From Fen-1258 sp947085815 (lineage in GTDB: Bacteria > Bacteroidota > Ignavibacteria > Ignavibacteriales > Melioribacteraceae): a stretch of 64,000 nt of DNA. Position 1 is the stretch's first letter. Each line of letters begins with the position of its first letter. The stretch is taken from positions 1 to 64,000 of the forward strand of contig CAMTXU010000012.1 of NCBI GenBank assembly GCA_947085815.1, written 5' to 3'. Made by a program: the position numbers and the translations under genes. A model generated the notes under the pieces. The model made no database searches and was not told the DNA's origin. It saw nothing but the letters and a program-made list of their open reading frames with translations. Positions 18,662 to 26,180 of this stretch are shown here, piece by piece.

Positions 18662-20130
18662 ACATGCCGCACTAATTTATACACAATAAATTTTTCGCTA
18701 TTTACATATTCTTCATGAGAGAAAACATAAGCCGAATTGATAAACGCCTTAATAGAAGTTGTGTTCTTTGGTCTAATATATGCCAGAATAGCTTTGATGT
18801 CCGGTCTTTGAAGTAAAAGTTGAAAGCTGGTCTTAATTATAAGGGGTGACGATAATTTCTTTCCTCTAAATTTTTTGTCGATGCTAATATTTATCAGGGC
18901 ATTATCATTATTCATATCAAAACGAACCTGCCCAACAAACTCGTCGTTTGCGTTAAAGGCTAAGAGGAAGAGACATTTTTCGTTGCTAATTTTTTCTGCA
19001 TACCATTGAATATGATCTTGCCATTTAATCTGCGCTTGATTCATAGAATTAATTCTGACGGTGCGATCGTTAGACAAATTAAAAACCGTCATTGAATCGC
19101 TCTCTAACGCACTTCTTAGGTAACAACCGCCATTTCTGTTTATCAATTGTTCAAGAACTGATTGCACAATTCGTCTTGCGCCAAGACCGTCAACTTTTTT
19201 TCTTCCAATTGCGCTTAGTTTTAATCGAACTTCTCTTTTATTATAATTATTAAACACTACTAAAAGACGGTTCTCAAGGTTTACGGTTTCACCGCTGAAC
19301 CCGGCAGTTAAAAATTCTTCTTTAATCCATCCGTTAAGGTTGTTGATCTGATTTTCTGCGACAGCGATTGCAATTGTTGGTACACCAACTCGTGCGAGTT
19401 CGTAAATAGTTTGTCCCGCCGCCGAGATTGCAATATCGCTATGGTACATAATCTTCAACATTTCCGAACCGGATGGAGAGTGATATATTTCTGTCAGATC
19501 GTCCTTCGCTTCAACAATTAAGTCGATGTTCTTAAAAGCACCTCCTATTACAACTTTCTTTTTCAGATCGGGTTGATTTCTAACTAGTAATCGAAGCATA
19601 CGCGGTGTTAAATTTTCTACGTCTTGCCCGCCGAAAGTGAGAAGAACGGATTGGATTTCGGACTTGATCTGCTTTTCTTTTCCTGTCCAAAATTCTTTTC
19701 GAAGAGGAATATATTTCGGTCCCAAAAAATATGTTGTACCTGCTTTATTAGGATAGCCCATTTGCTCGGCATTAATAGATCCGTTAAGAATTCCACCTTC
19801 CGGATAATCTAAACGCATGTTATCGTCTATATAAACAGGAAAGGTTGACAAGGCGGAGATTCTTTTATATAAATCAAGAGGTGCCAGATATGAATCAACA
19901 AACACAAGCTCGCTCCCCTTAAGCTTGGCTATCAATTCGTCTTGATTGTTTAACCAATCGAAGATTTCATATTTTATTCCCGGCAGAAATGATTTACATC
20001 CTTCATCACCATTTATGAATAAAGTAGGAAATATGTTTCTCTCTTCAAATGCTTGATAGATAGATAGACAACGTGTTATGTGTCCATACCCGGTATTATA
20101 TAAACCCTCTGTAACTATCGATACTTTCAT
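18658..20130 (-). CDS. PseG-PseH fusion: nucleotide-sugar hydrolase plus N-acetyltransferase
   Basis: 490 residues. Residues 1-338 match PseG, which removes UDP from UDP-2,4-diacetamido-2,4,6-trideoxy-L-altrose: GYGHITRCL near the start carries the catalytic His, and SAAGQTIYELARVGVPTI is the nucleotide-binding GT-B segment. Residues about 340-490 are a GNAT acetyltransferase (VGQVRFDMNNDNALINISI, then KFRGKKLSSPLI as the acetyl-CoA loop), corresponding to PseH, which acetylates the 4-amino group. These steps run in the order H then G, so the fusion joins consecutive reactions. It shares an ATGA-type junction with pseI and one base with pseC. Confidence 0.9.
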   Translation of the reverse strand: MKVSIVTEGLYNTGYGHITRCLSIYQAFEERNIFPTLFINGDEGCKSFLPGIKYEIFDWLNNQDELIAKLKGSELVFVDSYLAPLDLYKRISALSTFPVYIDDNMRLDYPEGGILNGSINAEQMGYPNKAGTTYFLGPKYIPLRKEFWTGKEKQIKSEIQSVLLTFGGQDVENLTPRMLRLLVRNQPDLKKKVVIGGAFKNIDLIVEAKDDLTEIYHSPSGSEMLKIMYHSDIAISAAGQTIYELARVGVPTIAIAVAENQINNLNGWIKEEFLTAGFSGETVNLENRLLVVFNNYNKREVRLKLSAIGRKKVDGLGARRIVQSVLEQLINRNGGCYLRSALESDSMTVFNLSNDRTVRINSMNQAQIKWQDHIQWYAEKISNEKCLFLLAFNANDEFVGQVRFDMNNDNALINISIDKKFRGKKLSSPLIIKTSFQLLLQRPDIKAILAYIRPKNTTSIKAFINSAYVFSHEEYVNSEKFIVYKLVRHV

Positions 20131-21344
20131 TATGTCTTTTCTAATGTTTCAATAATTGATTTAGAAATGTAGACTAAATCATCATCTGTCAACGTAGGAT
20201 AAATCGGGATTGATAATTCCCGTTCATAAAATATTTCAGCTATTGGAAAATCGCCAGTCTTAAACCCATAATTGTTTTTATAAAATGGCTGTAGGTGAAC
20301 CGGCACATAATGCACCTGCAATAAAATATTTTTTTCTTTCATCCGTGTAAAAAATTTTTTCTTCGAAACGTTTAACGCATCAAACTTTATTTGGAGAGGA
20401 TATAGATGATAAGCATGTTTATAATCTTCCGAGACGTCGGGAATAATAAATCTATCATCATTCCCGAAAAAATCATCGTAATATTTTGCTATCTCTCTCC
20501 GTCGTTCAATAAACCGGTCAAGTTTATTCAACTGACTAATTCCAAGCGCGCATTGAAAATCCGTTAAACGATAATTATACCCCACTTCATGCATTTCATA
20601 ATACCACGAGCCGTCATTCTTCTCGAGAACAGATTCATCCTTAGTAATTCCATGAGAGCGTAAGGTTTTAATTCTATAATCGAAAGACTCATCATTAGAT
20701 AAAACTGCGCCGCCTTCTCCCGTAGTGATATGTTTTACAGGGTGGAAGCTCATATTCACAGCATCTGCAAATTTTGCAGCGTATTGAGTATCGTTTTTAT
20801 ATTCTGCGCCGGGTGAATGACAATAGTCGTTTACAAGCTGGAAATCATATTTGTTTTGTAAAGATTTTAGGGCATCCCAATCACAAGGATGACCTGCAAA
20901 ATCAACAGCAACAACGGCTTTAACTTTCTTGTTGCGGATTGAATACTGTTTTAATTTCCATTCAAGCTCGCTCGGATCAATTGTATAAGTCGATTCATTT
21001 ATATCAACAAAATCCGGCGTTGCGCCGGTATAAACAGCGCAATTTGCGCTGGCTAGAAATGTGATTGGTGATGTGATAACAATATCATTTTTTTTCCATC
21101 CCAACGCCATAGCAATAAGATGCAAACCGGCGGTTCCATTTGACACTGCAGATGAATATTTGCTTCCAAACTTTTTATTAAGAGCTTGCTCGAAATTTGA
21201 AATTACAGGTCCCTGTGTAAGCCAATCACTCTTAAGTGTTTCAACAACAGCTTGAATATCGGAATCGGAAATGGTTTGTTTACCGTAAGAATAAGTCTTG
21301 GTGATTGGTGATTGGTTATTAGTTGTTGGTTGTCTTTTATGCAT
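20130..21344 (-). CDS. pseC: UDP-4-amino-4,6-dideoxy-AltNAc transaminase
   Basis: PLP aminotransferase of the DegT/DnrJ/EryC1 family that converts the PseB product to the 4-amino sugar. The PLP lysine is Lys204 in SFHPVKHITTGEGG. The body starts at about residue 17 (KTYSYGKQTISDSDI). The first 16 residues are extra relative to the family: residues 6-15 (PTTNNQSPIT) are encoded by the heptamer repeat at 21301-21328, the left end of the S23-gene element. No other start is available nearby, so the gene seems to have taken its start from the element. 404 residues as read. Confidence 0.93.
   Translation of the reverse strand: MHKRQPTTNNQSPITKTYSYGKQTISDSDIQAVVETLKSDWLTQGPVISNFEQALNKKFGSKYSSAVSNGTAGLHLIAMALGWKKNDIVITSPITFLASANCAVYTGATPDFVDINESTYTIDPSELEWKLKQYSIRNKKVKAVVAVDFAGHPCDWDALKSLQNKYDFQLVNDYCHSPGAEYKNDTQYAAKFADAVNMSFHPVKHITTGEGGAVLSNDESFDYRIKTLRSHGITKDESVLEKNDGSWYYEMHEVGYNYRLTDFQCALGISQLNKLDRFIERRREIAKYYDDFFGNDDRFIIPDVSEDYKHAYHLYPLQIKFDALNVSKKKFFTRMKEKNILLQVHYVPVHLQPFYKNNYGFKTGDFPIAEIFYERELSIPIYPTLTDDDLVYISKSIIETLEKT
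21301..21328. repeat. Left heptamer array of the S23-gene element
   Basis: Four heptamers GTGATTG, GTGATTG, GTTATTA, GTTGTTG on the + strand, inverted relative to the array at 21726-21753. It lies within the first codons of pseC. Confidence 0.85.
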
Positions 21345-21350
21345 ATTAGG

Positions 21351-21722
21351 TTAAGCTGGTTTTCTTTTTAAGGAATTAATTAATGAATTAATCATCTTGC
21401 CAAGTGAATCATATTTTAAAGTCAGCTCATTATAAATTTGTTCGGTTAGATATCCCAAATCTTTGGCAAGTAAAATAAAGTATTTACATTCTTCTACAGA
21501 TCCGCGGGCGATGGTAAGAAAATTGACAAACTCTTTTCGTGTATATCTACCCATTCCTTCGGCAATGTTAGAAGGCATTGAATATGCAGCTCTTAATAAC
21601 TGAGAAGTAATTCGGAAATTTTCTTCCTTGGGAAACATTTTCGAGATTTTATAAACCTCTAAAACAAGTTGATGGGATAATTTCCATATCTCAAGATCAT
21701 GAAAAGATTTGATACTTGTCAT
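21351..21722 (-). CDS. Four-helix bundle protein, S23/IVP family
   Basis: 123 residues: FHDLEIWKLSHQLVLEVYKI at the start, SQLLRAAYSMPSNIAEGMGR in the middle, and a helix with SVEECKYFILLAKDLGYL. This is the family first seen as the product of 23S rRNA intervening sequences; relatives include the Avd protein of diversity-generating retroelements. Molecular function is not established; nucleic-acid binding is suspected for the family. The Arg/Lys-rich tail and basic helices fit that. It sits in the pse operon, 16 bases after the pseB stop and 6 before the pseC start, and is probably an insertion with no pathway role. Confidence 0.93.
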   Translation of the reverse strand: MTSIKSFHDLEIWKLSHQLVLEVYKISKMFPKEENFRITSQLLRAAYSMPSNIAEGMGRYTRKEFVNFLTIARGSVEECKYFILLAKDLGYLTEQIYNELTLKYDSLGKMINSLINSLKRKPA

Positions 21723-21725
21723 GTC

Positions 21726-21753
21726 TAATCACCAATAACTAATCACCAATCAC
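21726..21753. repeat. Right heptamer array of the S23-gene element
   Basis: Read on the - strand it is GTGATTG, GTGATTA, GTTATTG, GTGATTA, matching the left array in inverted orientation. It contains the stop codon of pseB (TAG at 21741-21739). Confidence 0.85.
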
Positions 21754-22770
21754 ATTTTTACTTATCAGCGTTCTCAATTCACCAACCGAAAGAAACCATT
21801 TATTTGTTCCGCTGTTATACTTGAAATTATAATCGCAAAACTTACCGGGTTTCTTGCTGCTTGTTGTTCTAAATTTTTCAGTGTCCCACAATCTTAACTG
21901 TGCCGTATCGCCAAGTTGCACGGATGGCAGAATTACAAAATAATTTTCAAATTCTATCGTACTCATTGCGTCGGCTTCGGTTATCATTTCTTCATGAACT
22001 TTTTCACCGGGGCGAATTCCAATTTCTTCCGTTTTAATCCCCGGCTCGATAGCTTCTGCAAGATCCAAAATATTAAAAGATGGAATTTTGGGGACAAATA
22101 ATTCACCGCCCCACATTCTATCAAAACACTCAAGAACGAAATCCACACCTTCCTGAAGAGTTATATTAAAGCGCGTCATTCTTTTATCTGTAATTGGAAG
22201 AACACCGGATTTCTTCTTTTCTATGAAGAAAGGAATTACCGATCCGCGGCTGCCCATTACATTCCCATACCTTACGACAGAAAATTTAATATTGTGTGTG
22301 CCCTTAAAGTTGTTGGCGGCTATAAATAATTTGTCCGATGTCAGCTTCGTAGCGCCGTAAAGATTAATTGGCGCGGCGGCTTTATCTGTGCTTAGAGCAA
22401 TAACCTTTTTCACACCATTATCTATACAGGCATTAATTACATTTTGTCCGCCTATAATATTTGTCTTCACAGCCTCAAAAGGATTGTATTCTGCCGCAGG
22501 TACTTGTTTTAAGGCTGCCGCATGAACCACGATGTCAATTCCCTCCAATGCTCTCGATAATCTTTTTTCATCTCGTACATCGCCGATGAAATAGCGCATT
22601 AACACACCTTCTTTTTTAAAACGTATGTCTTGTTGCATCTCATATTGTTTTAGTTCATCGCGGCTGTAGATAATAATTTTTTTTGGATTGTAGCTTTTAA
22701 GAACAGTTTCAATAAATTTTTTACCGAAGGAGCCTGTTCCACCCGTAATTAGAATAGTTTTACCGTCCAT
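21739..22770 (-). CDS. pseB: UDP-GlcNAc 4,6-dehydratase (inverting)
   Basis: First step of pseudaminic acid synthesis: dehydration with C5 inversion of UDP-GlcNAc. Short-chain dehydrogenase fold with ITGGTGSFGKKF at residues 8-19 (NADP-binding), the YGATK catalytic pair, and MGSRGSVIPFF as the sugar-binding segment. 343 residues. AGAGGAAG precedes the ATG. It heads the operon pseB - S23 gene - pseC - pseG-H - pseI - pseF. Its last four residues (VIGD) and stop lie in a repeat array, so the native C-terminus may have been altered. Confidence 0.93.
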   Translation of the reverse strand: MDGKTILITGGTGSFGKKFIETVLKSYNPKKIIIYSRDELKQYEMQQDIRFKKEGVLMRYFIGDVRDEKRLSRALEGIDIVVHAAALKQVPAAEYNPFEAVKTNIIGGQNVINACIDNGVKKVIALSTDKAAAPINLYGATKLTSDKLFIAANNFKGTHNIKFSVVRYGNVMGSRGSVIPFFIEKKKSGVLPITDKRMTRFNITLQEGVDFVLECFDRMWGGELFVPKIPSFNILDLAEAIEPGIKTEEIGIRPGEKVHEEMITEADAMSTIEFENYFVILPSVQLGDTAQLRLWDTEKFRTTSSKKPGKFCDYNFKYNSGTNKWFLSVGELRTLISKNVIGD

Positions 22771-22882
22771 ACTTCCTCTTATATACTATAAGCAAATTTA
22801 TGAAAATTATTTTATTGTTTGGTGTGAAATAAAAGAGCTTCAACCGAACAAAGCTTGAGGCATTCTAATAAGTAGCTTCAGT

Positions 22883-23040
22883 AAGTAAAAATTTCTTATC
22901 CCTGAACTATGTGAGTGTTTCTTTGTGAACTTATCCCGTAGGGATCACTATGTGAGTGTCTTATGCCGAAGGCATCCCTTCTGGAGTGGTAAACCTGCCC
23001 GCAACATCTATAACAATGAGGCAGGCTGGTATGTTTTGAT
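22883..23040. repeat. Dispersed intergenic repeat, copy A, with nested hairpins
   Basis: Lies in the 317-base gap upstream of pseB. It shares several blocks in the same order with 55489-55606: AAGTAAA-ATTTCTTATCC, GAGTGTTTCTTTGTGAACTT, AGTGGTAAACCTGCCCGC and GGTATGTTTTGAT. Inside are small hairpins: ATCCC-gta-GGGAT, ATGCC-gaa-GGCAT and CCTGCC pairing with GGCAGG. It has no reading frame. The Pse operon promoter should lie between it and 22770. Confidence 0.75.
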
Positions 23041-23087
23041 TATTCCTTAAACACAAACCACAAAGGTTTTTAGACGGCATCAAGTAA

Positions 23088-24614
23088 TCATTTCAAATAA
23101 AGAGGACCATCCGGTCCCACAGGTAAACCGAGCATCATCCAAACAATTAGTAAAAGAGTCCAAAAGATTGTAAAAATAATTGTATATGGAATCATAGTTG
23201 AAATGATCGTCCCTATTCCATATTTCTCATCATATTTTTGAGCGAACGCAACAATTAATGCAAAGTAACTCATCATTGGAGTAATTAAATTTGTAACCGA
23301 ATCACCTATGCGGAACGCAGCTTGTGTAAGTGCCGGATGATATCCAAGAAGCATAAACATTGGTATAAAAACCGGAGCCATTATTGCCCATTTTGCAGAG
23401 GCGCTTCCCATAAACATATTAATGAATGCAGAGAGCAGTACAAATGCAACTATCAAGGGAATTCCTGTGAGACCAATGTTTTTTAAAAAGTCGGCACCCT
23501 GAATTGCAAAGATCAAACCTAAATTGCTGTATCTAAAAAAATAAACGAACTGAGCCGCAAAGAAAACAAGAACAATATAAGTTGCCATAGTGGTCATCGA
23601 CTTGATGATGTGCTTCATCATGTCTTTGTCGTTTTTTATTGATTTTACAACTATACCATATATTAAACCTGGCACTAAAAAGAAAATAAGTATTCCGGTA
23701 ATTATTCCGTCGAAAAATGGCGAGTGAAGTACTTCGTTGGTTTTTGGATTTCTGAATAAACCGTTTTCCGGTATGACAGTTAATGCCAGCAGTGCAATTA
23801 TAATCAGCAAACTAATTCCAGCCCATCTTAGTCCCTTCTTTTCATCGGCGGATATTTGCTCGACCGGAATTTTTTCCGCTTCGCCATTATAAATTTTCAA
23901 TCGGGGCTCAACAATTTTTTCAGTTACCCATGTGCCGAGAACTACGATCAAGAAAGCGGATGCAAACATAAAATAAAAATTTACAGCTGCATTAATAGTA
24001 ATATTAGGATCGATAATCTGCGCGGCTGATTGGGAAAGTCCTGCAAGAATGGGGTCCACAGAGCCGATAAGAAAATTAGCTCCAAATCCGCCGCTCACTC
24101 CACAAAATGCCGCCGCTAAACCCGCCATTGGATGTCTACCAAGCGCGTGAAAAATTATTGCGCCAAGCGGAATTAAAATTACATATCCTGCTTCTGATGC
24201 GAGGTGAGAAATTATTCCTGCAAATACTATTGTTCCGGTGATCAATTGTTTAGGCGCGTTCAATACAAGGGCGCGTATCATAGAGCTAAAAAGTCCGGAT
24301 CCTTCGGCAACGCCAATTCCTATCATCACGGCTAGCACATATCCTAAAGGAGGAAAGTTTACAAAGTTATGAGTGATGTTGGTATACATCCATCTCAATC
24401 CATCCCCGTTAACCAGGCTGTTAACAGTTACCTTAGAGCCGTTAGCAGGGTGAATTGCCTGCCACGCAAGAAAATCACCAAGCCATGAAACAAAAACCAC
24501 AATTAACGCTAGTAATCCAAAAAGAGTAGCGGGGTGCGGCAGCTTGTTACCAACTTTTTCAATGTAGTCAAGAGATTTGCTAAAGATTCGGGTGGCTAGT
24601 GATGGTGAACTCAA
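23088..24614 (-). CDS. AbgT-family transporter
   Basis: 508 residues with about 11-13 membrane segments, the AbgT/YdaH/MtrF family whose members import p-aminobenzoyl-glutamate or export sulfonamide-like antimetabolites. Family hallmarks include GNKLPHPATLFG near the start, the central SEAGYVILIPLGA and GGFGANFLIGSVDP, and the C-terminal SASAKWAIMAPVFIPM and GDSVTNLITPM. Cytoplasmic membrane, cation-coupled by analogy. It stands alone between the Pse operon and the polysaccharide block, with no folate genes nearby, so the substrate is open. Confidence 0.93.
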   Translation of the reverse strand: MSSPSLATRIFSKSLDYIEKVGNKLPHPATLFGLLALIVVFVSWLGDFLAWQAIHPANGSKVTVNSLVNGDGLRWMYTNITHNFVNFPPLGYVLAVMIGIGVAEGSGLFSSMIRALVLNAPKQLITGTIVFAGIISHLASEAGYVILIPLGAIIFHALGRHPMAGLAAAFCGVSGGFGANFLIGSVDPILAGLSQSAAQIIDPNITINAAVNFYFMFASAFLIVVLGTWVTEKIVEPRLKIYNGEAEKIPVEQISADEKKGLRWAGISLLIIIALLALTVIPENGLFRNPKTNEVLHSPFFDGIITGILIFFLVPGLIYGIVVKSIKNDKDMMKHIIKSMTTMATYIVLVFFAAQFVYFFRYSNLGLIFAIQGADFLKNIGLTGIPLIVAFVLLSAFINMFMGSASAKWAIMAPVFIPMFMLLGYHPALTQAAFRIGDSVTNLITPMMSYFALIVAFAQKYDEKYGIGTIISTMIPYTIIFTIFWTLLLIVWMMLGLPVGPDGPLYLK

Positions 24615-24701
24615 AAAAACCTCCTTTGGTAATTTGATTTTGACAAAGTTAAAACAAATGAGAAGAAGAAGAAAATTAGATTGAAAAAAAGAATGGCAAG
24701 C

Positions 24702-26096
24702 TTATTTTACATCCGCCTTATTGAGCCAATCAAAACAATTTTCTTTTGAAATATTCTTTGAATTATAAAATTCATTTATATATGAAGCATATTTGTTATA
24801 AAGTAGATGTAGTTTCTCCATTTTGTAGTTCTCGAAAACCCAAAGATGTTTTTTGAATTTGTAAAGTCGTGAATAAAAAGCACGGTAATAAAATGTCCCG
24901 GCAATTCTAATAAGATAGTAAACTAAAAAATGCCAAAGATGAAAAGTGAATTGAGAATTGAGAATTGAGAATTGAGACTTTAGAATTGTTTTTTGAAGAT
25001 AAAATGAAGCACGAATGTGATTAAGTCCATCACCGAATCCAATAATGTCTCTAATCAATTCTTTCCGAATTGTTACTCTTGCATTATCGAAGAATTGTTC
25101 AATTCTTCCGTTTGAGTAGTATTCATCTATCAATTTTTGAAATTCATCGTAATTTTGAATGAGTGCTGAACCTTTATAGAGACTATCGCGGTTGAAATCT
25201 TTTTCGGGATTTATAAAAATGGTCTGTTTGCCCATCAACCAACTTTCTAACGCGGAAGTTGATTCGAAGCAAGTCCAAAAATCTGAAACGCTGATCAAAT
25301 CATGAATAGATTCTTCGTTACATAAATAGAGAACATTTTTATGGTGAGCTAGTTCGCTGATTTCGTTTTTTACGGTTTGAGTTCTCTCAGGGGAATTTTC
25401 TTGAGGGTGCTGCTTTAGCACAAACAGAGTGGCTGGATTCTTAATAATTGCCTGCTCTAGTATGTCTCTAACTTTCTTCCTTTGTTCTTCTATCCAGATT
25501 AATTTGCTCTCGTCTCCTTTTGCCCAGGCAATTAGTTCATTTCTTCCACGTTGATGATCAAGTTTGCCAAACGCCCATCCGGCATAACCAATAATCCTTT
25601 TAAACTTAGTGCTGCTGTATTTGCGAAGAAAGTTTTCTTTACTTAGAAATTTGTAAATGGAATATCGATCGAATCCGACCCCGCCTGTAACAACAATTTT
25701 ATTATTTGCCTCCGGAACTTCATTTCTCAAAAACTCGGCTGTGCGTTCGCTCCAGCAGCAGATATATTCCTGGTAGAATTTTTTGTCACGGTTGAATCCC
25801 CAGTAATCAAAACTTCCATCAGTTCTAAAATTACCTTCCGATATTAAAGCAAATAAGGGAATATTTTGTTTATGAGCGATTTTAGAAATTTCAAAATATA
25901 GATTAGAACCGATAGTGTTTGCCTGAAGAATAAGATCGGGACGTTGACGGTAAATCTCATGTATATCAATATTGAGAGCATGGTAGAATTCACAATCGAG
26001 AAATCGCTCGGCAAAGTAGCGGATAGGAAGCATCATTTCAACATCGCGCCCAACGGCATCATCAGTAAAACAGAGTATTTTGATTTTATTCTTCAT
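24702..26096 (-). CDS. Surface carbohydrate biosynthesis protein (capsule-type GT-B-like)
   Basis: Started at the ATG at 26096 (MKNKIKILCFTDDAVG) it has 464 residues. A longer reading to 26177 adds residues encoded by an intergenic repeat, so I reject it. Features are a first Rossmann-like domain, a segment IIGYAGWAFG, a likely nucleotide-binding stretch LFVLKQHPQEN and the ESTSALESWLMGKQTIFI motif, as in proteins that move polysaccharide or polyol phosphates. The exact reaction is unknown. About 95 residues before its end a perfect four-copy heptamer repeat lies in the coding sequence, so copy-number change would shift the frame and replace the C-terminus. Confidence 0.7.
   Translation of the reverse strand: MKNKIKILCFTDDAVGRDVEMMLPIRYFAERFLDCEFYHALNIDIHEIYRQRPDLILQANTIGSNLYFEISKIAHKQNIPLFALISEGNFRTDGSFDYWGFNRDKKFYQEYICCWSERTAEFLRNEVPEANNKIVVTGGVGFDRYSIYKFLSKENFLRKYSSTKFKRIIGYAGWAFGKLDHQRGRNELIAWAKGDESKLIWIEEQRKKVRDILEQAIIKNPATLFVLKQHPQENSPERTQTVKNEISELAHHKNVLYLCNEESIHDLISVSDFWTCFESTSALESWLMGKQTIFINPEKDFNRDSLYKGSALIQNYDEFQKLIDEYYSNGRIEQFFDNARVTIRKELIRDIIGFGDGLNHIRASFYLQKTILKSQFSILNSQFTFHLWHFLVYYLIRIAGTFYYRAFYSRLYKFKKHLWVFENYKMEKLHLLYNKYASYINEFYNSKNISKENCFDWLNKADVK
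24948..24975. repeat. Perfect heptamer tandem repeat (GAATTGA)4 inside a gene
   Basis: Four identical copies of GAATTGA. Because seven is not a multiple of three, gain or loss of one copy would shift the reading frame of the host gene. It codes the QFSILNSQF stretch. Confidence 0.9.
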
Positions 26097-26109
26097 TCGT
26101 TTTTGTCTT

Positions 26110-26180
26110 TGGGTTCTTTGCGATCCGCCGCTGCAGATCGCGCTCTCTGCGGTTAAATTTTTCACTGCAGAGAACACTCA
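26110..26180. repeat. Intergenic repeat of the CTCTGCGGTTAAA type
   Basis: On the + strand it reads TTCTTTGCGATC, a central inverted part (GATCCGCCGC and GCAGATCGCG), then CTCTCTGCGGTTAAATTTTT and CACTGCAGAGAAC. Inverted CTCTGCGG / CTGCAGAG pieces suggest a folded RNA. It supplies the last codons of the upstream glycosyltransferase (CSLQ) and the rejected N-terminal extension of the downstream gene. Such sequences are scattered in many Bacteroidota genomes. Confidence 0.5.

Larger units (their letters stand above)
21301..21753 (-). mobile_element. Candidate IVS-like element: four-helix-bundle gene between inverted heptamer repeats
   Basis: A single S23/IVP-family gene (21351-21722) is bounded by 28-base inverted repeats, each of four heptamers (21301-21328 and 21726-21753). 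The first 20 bases of the two arms match at 19 of 20, all 28 at 23. Right-arm bases code the last residues of pseB (VIGD plus TAG); left-arm bases code pseC residues 6-15. Known intervening sequences of 23S rRNA have the same plan: an S23 gene inside complementary ends. No transposase is present and no target duplication is evident. That this is mobile is inference. Confidence 0.5.

Noticed and set aside
21301..21330. CRISPR-like or Shine-Dalgarno-type repeats in the heptamer arrays
   Set aside because: Units are 7 bases, contiguous and without spacers; no cas gene is nearby. They are better read as short tandem repeats.
26097..26177. N-terminal extension of the surface carbohydrate gene
   Set aside because: The extra residues are encoded by an intergenic repeat and precede a better start at 26096.
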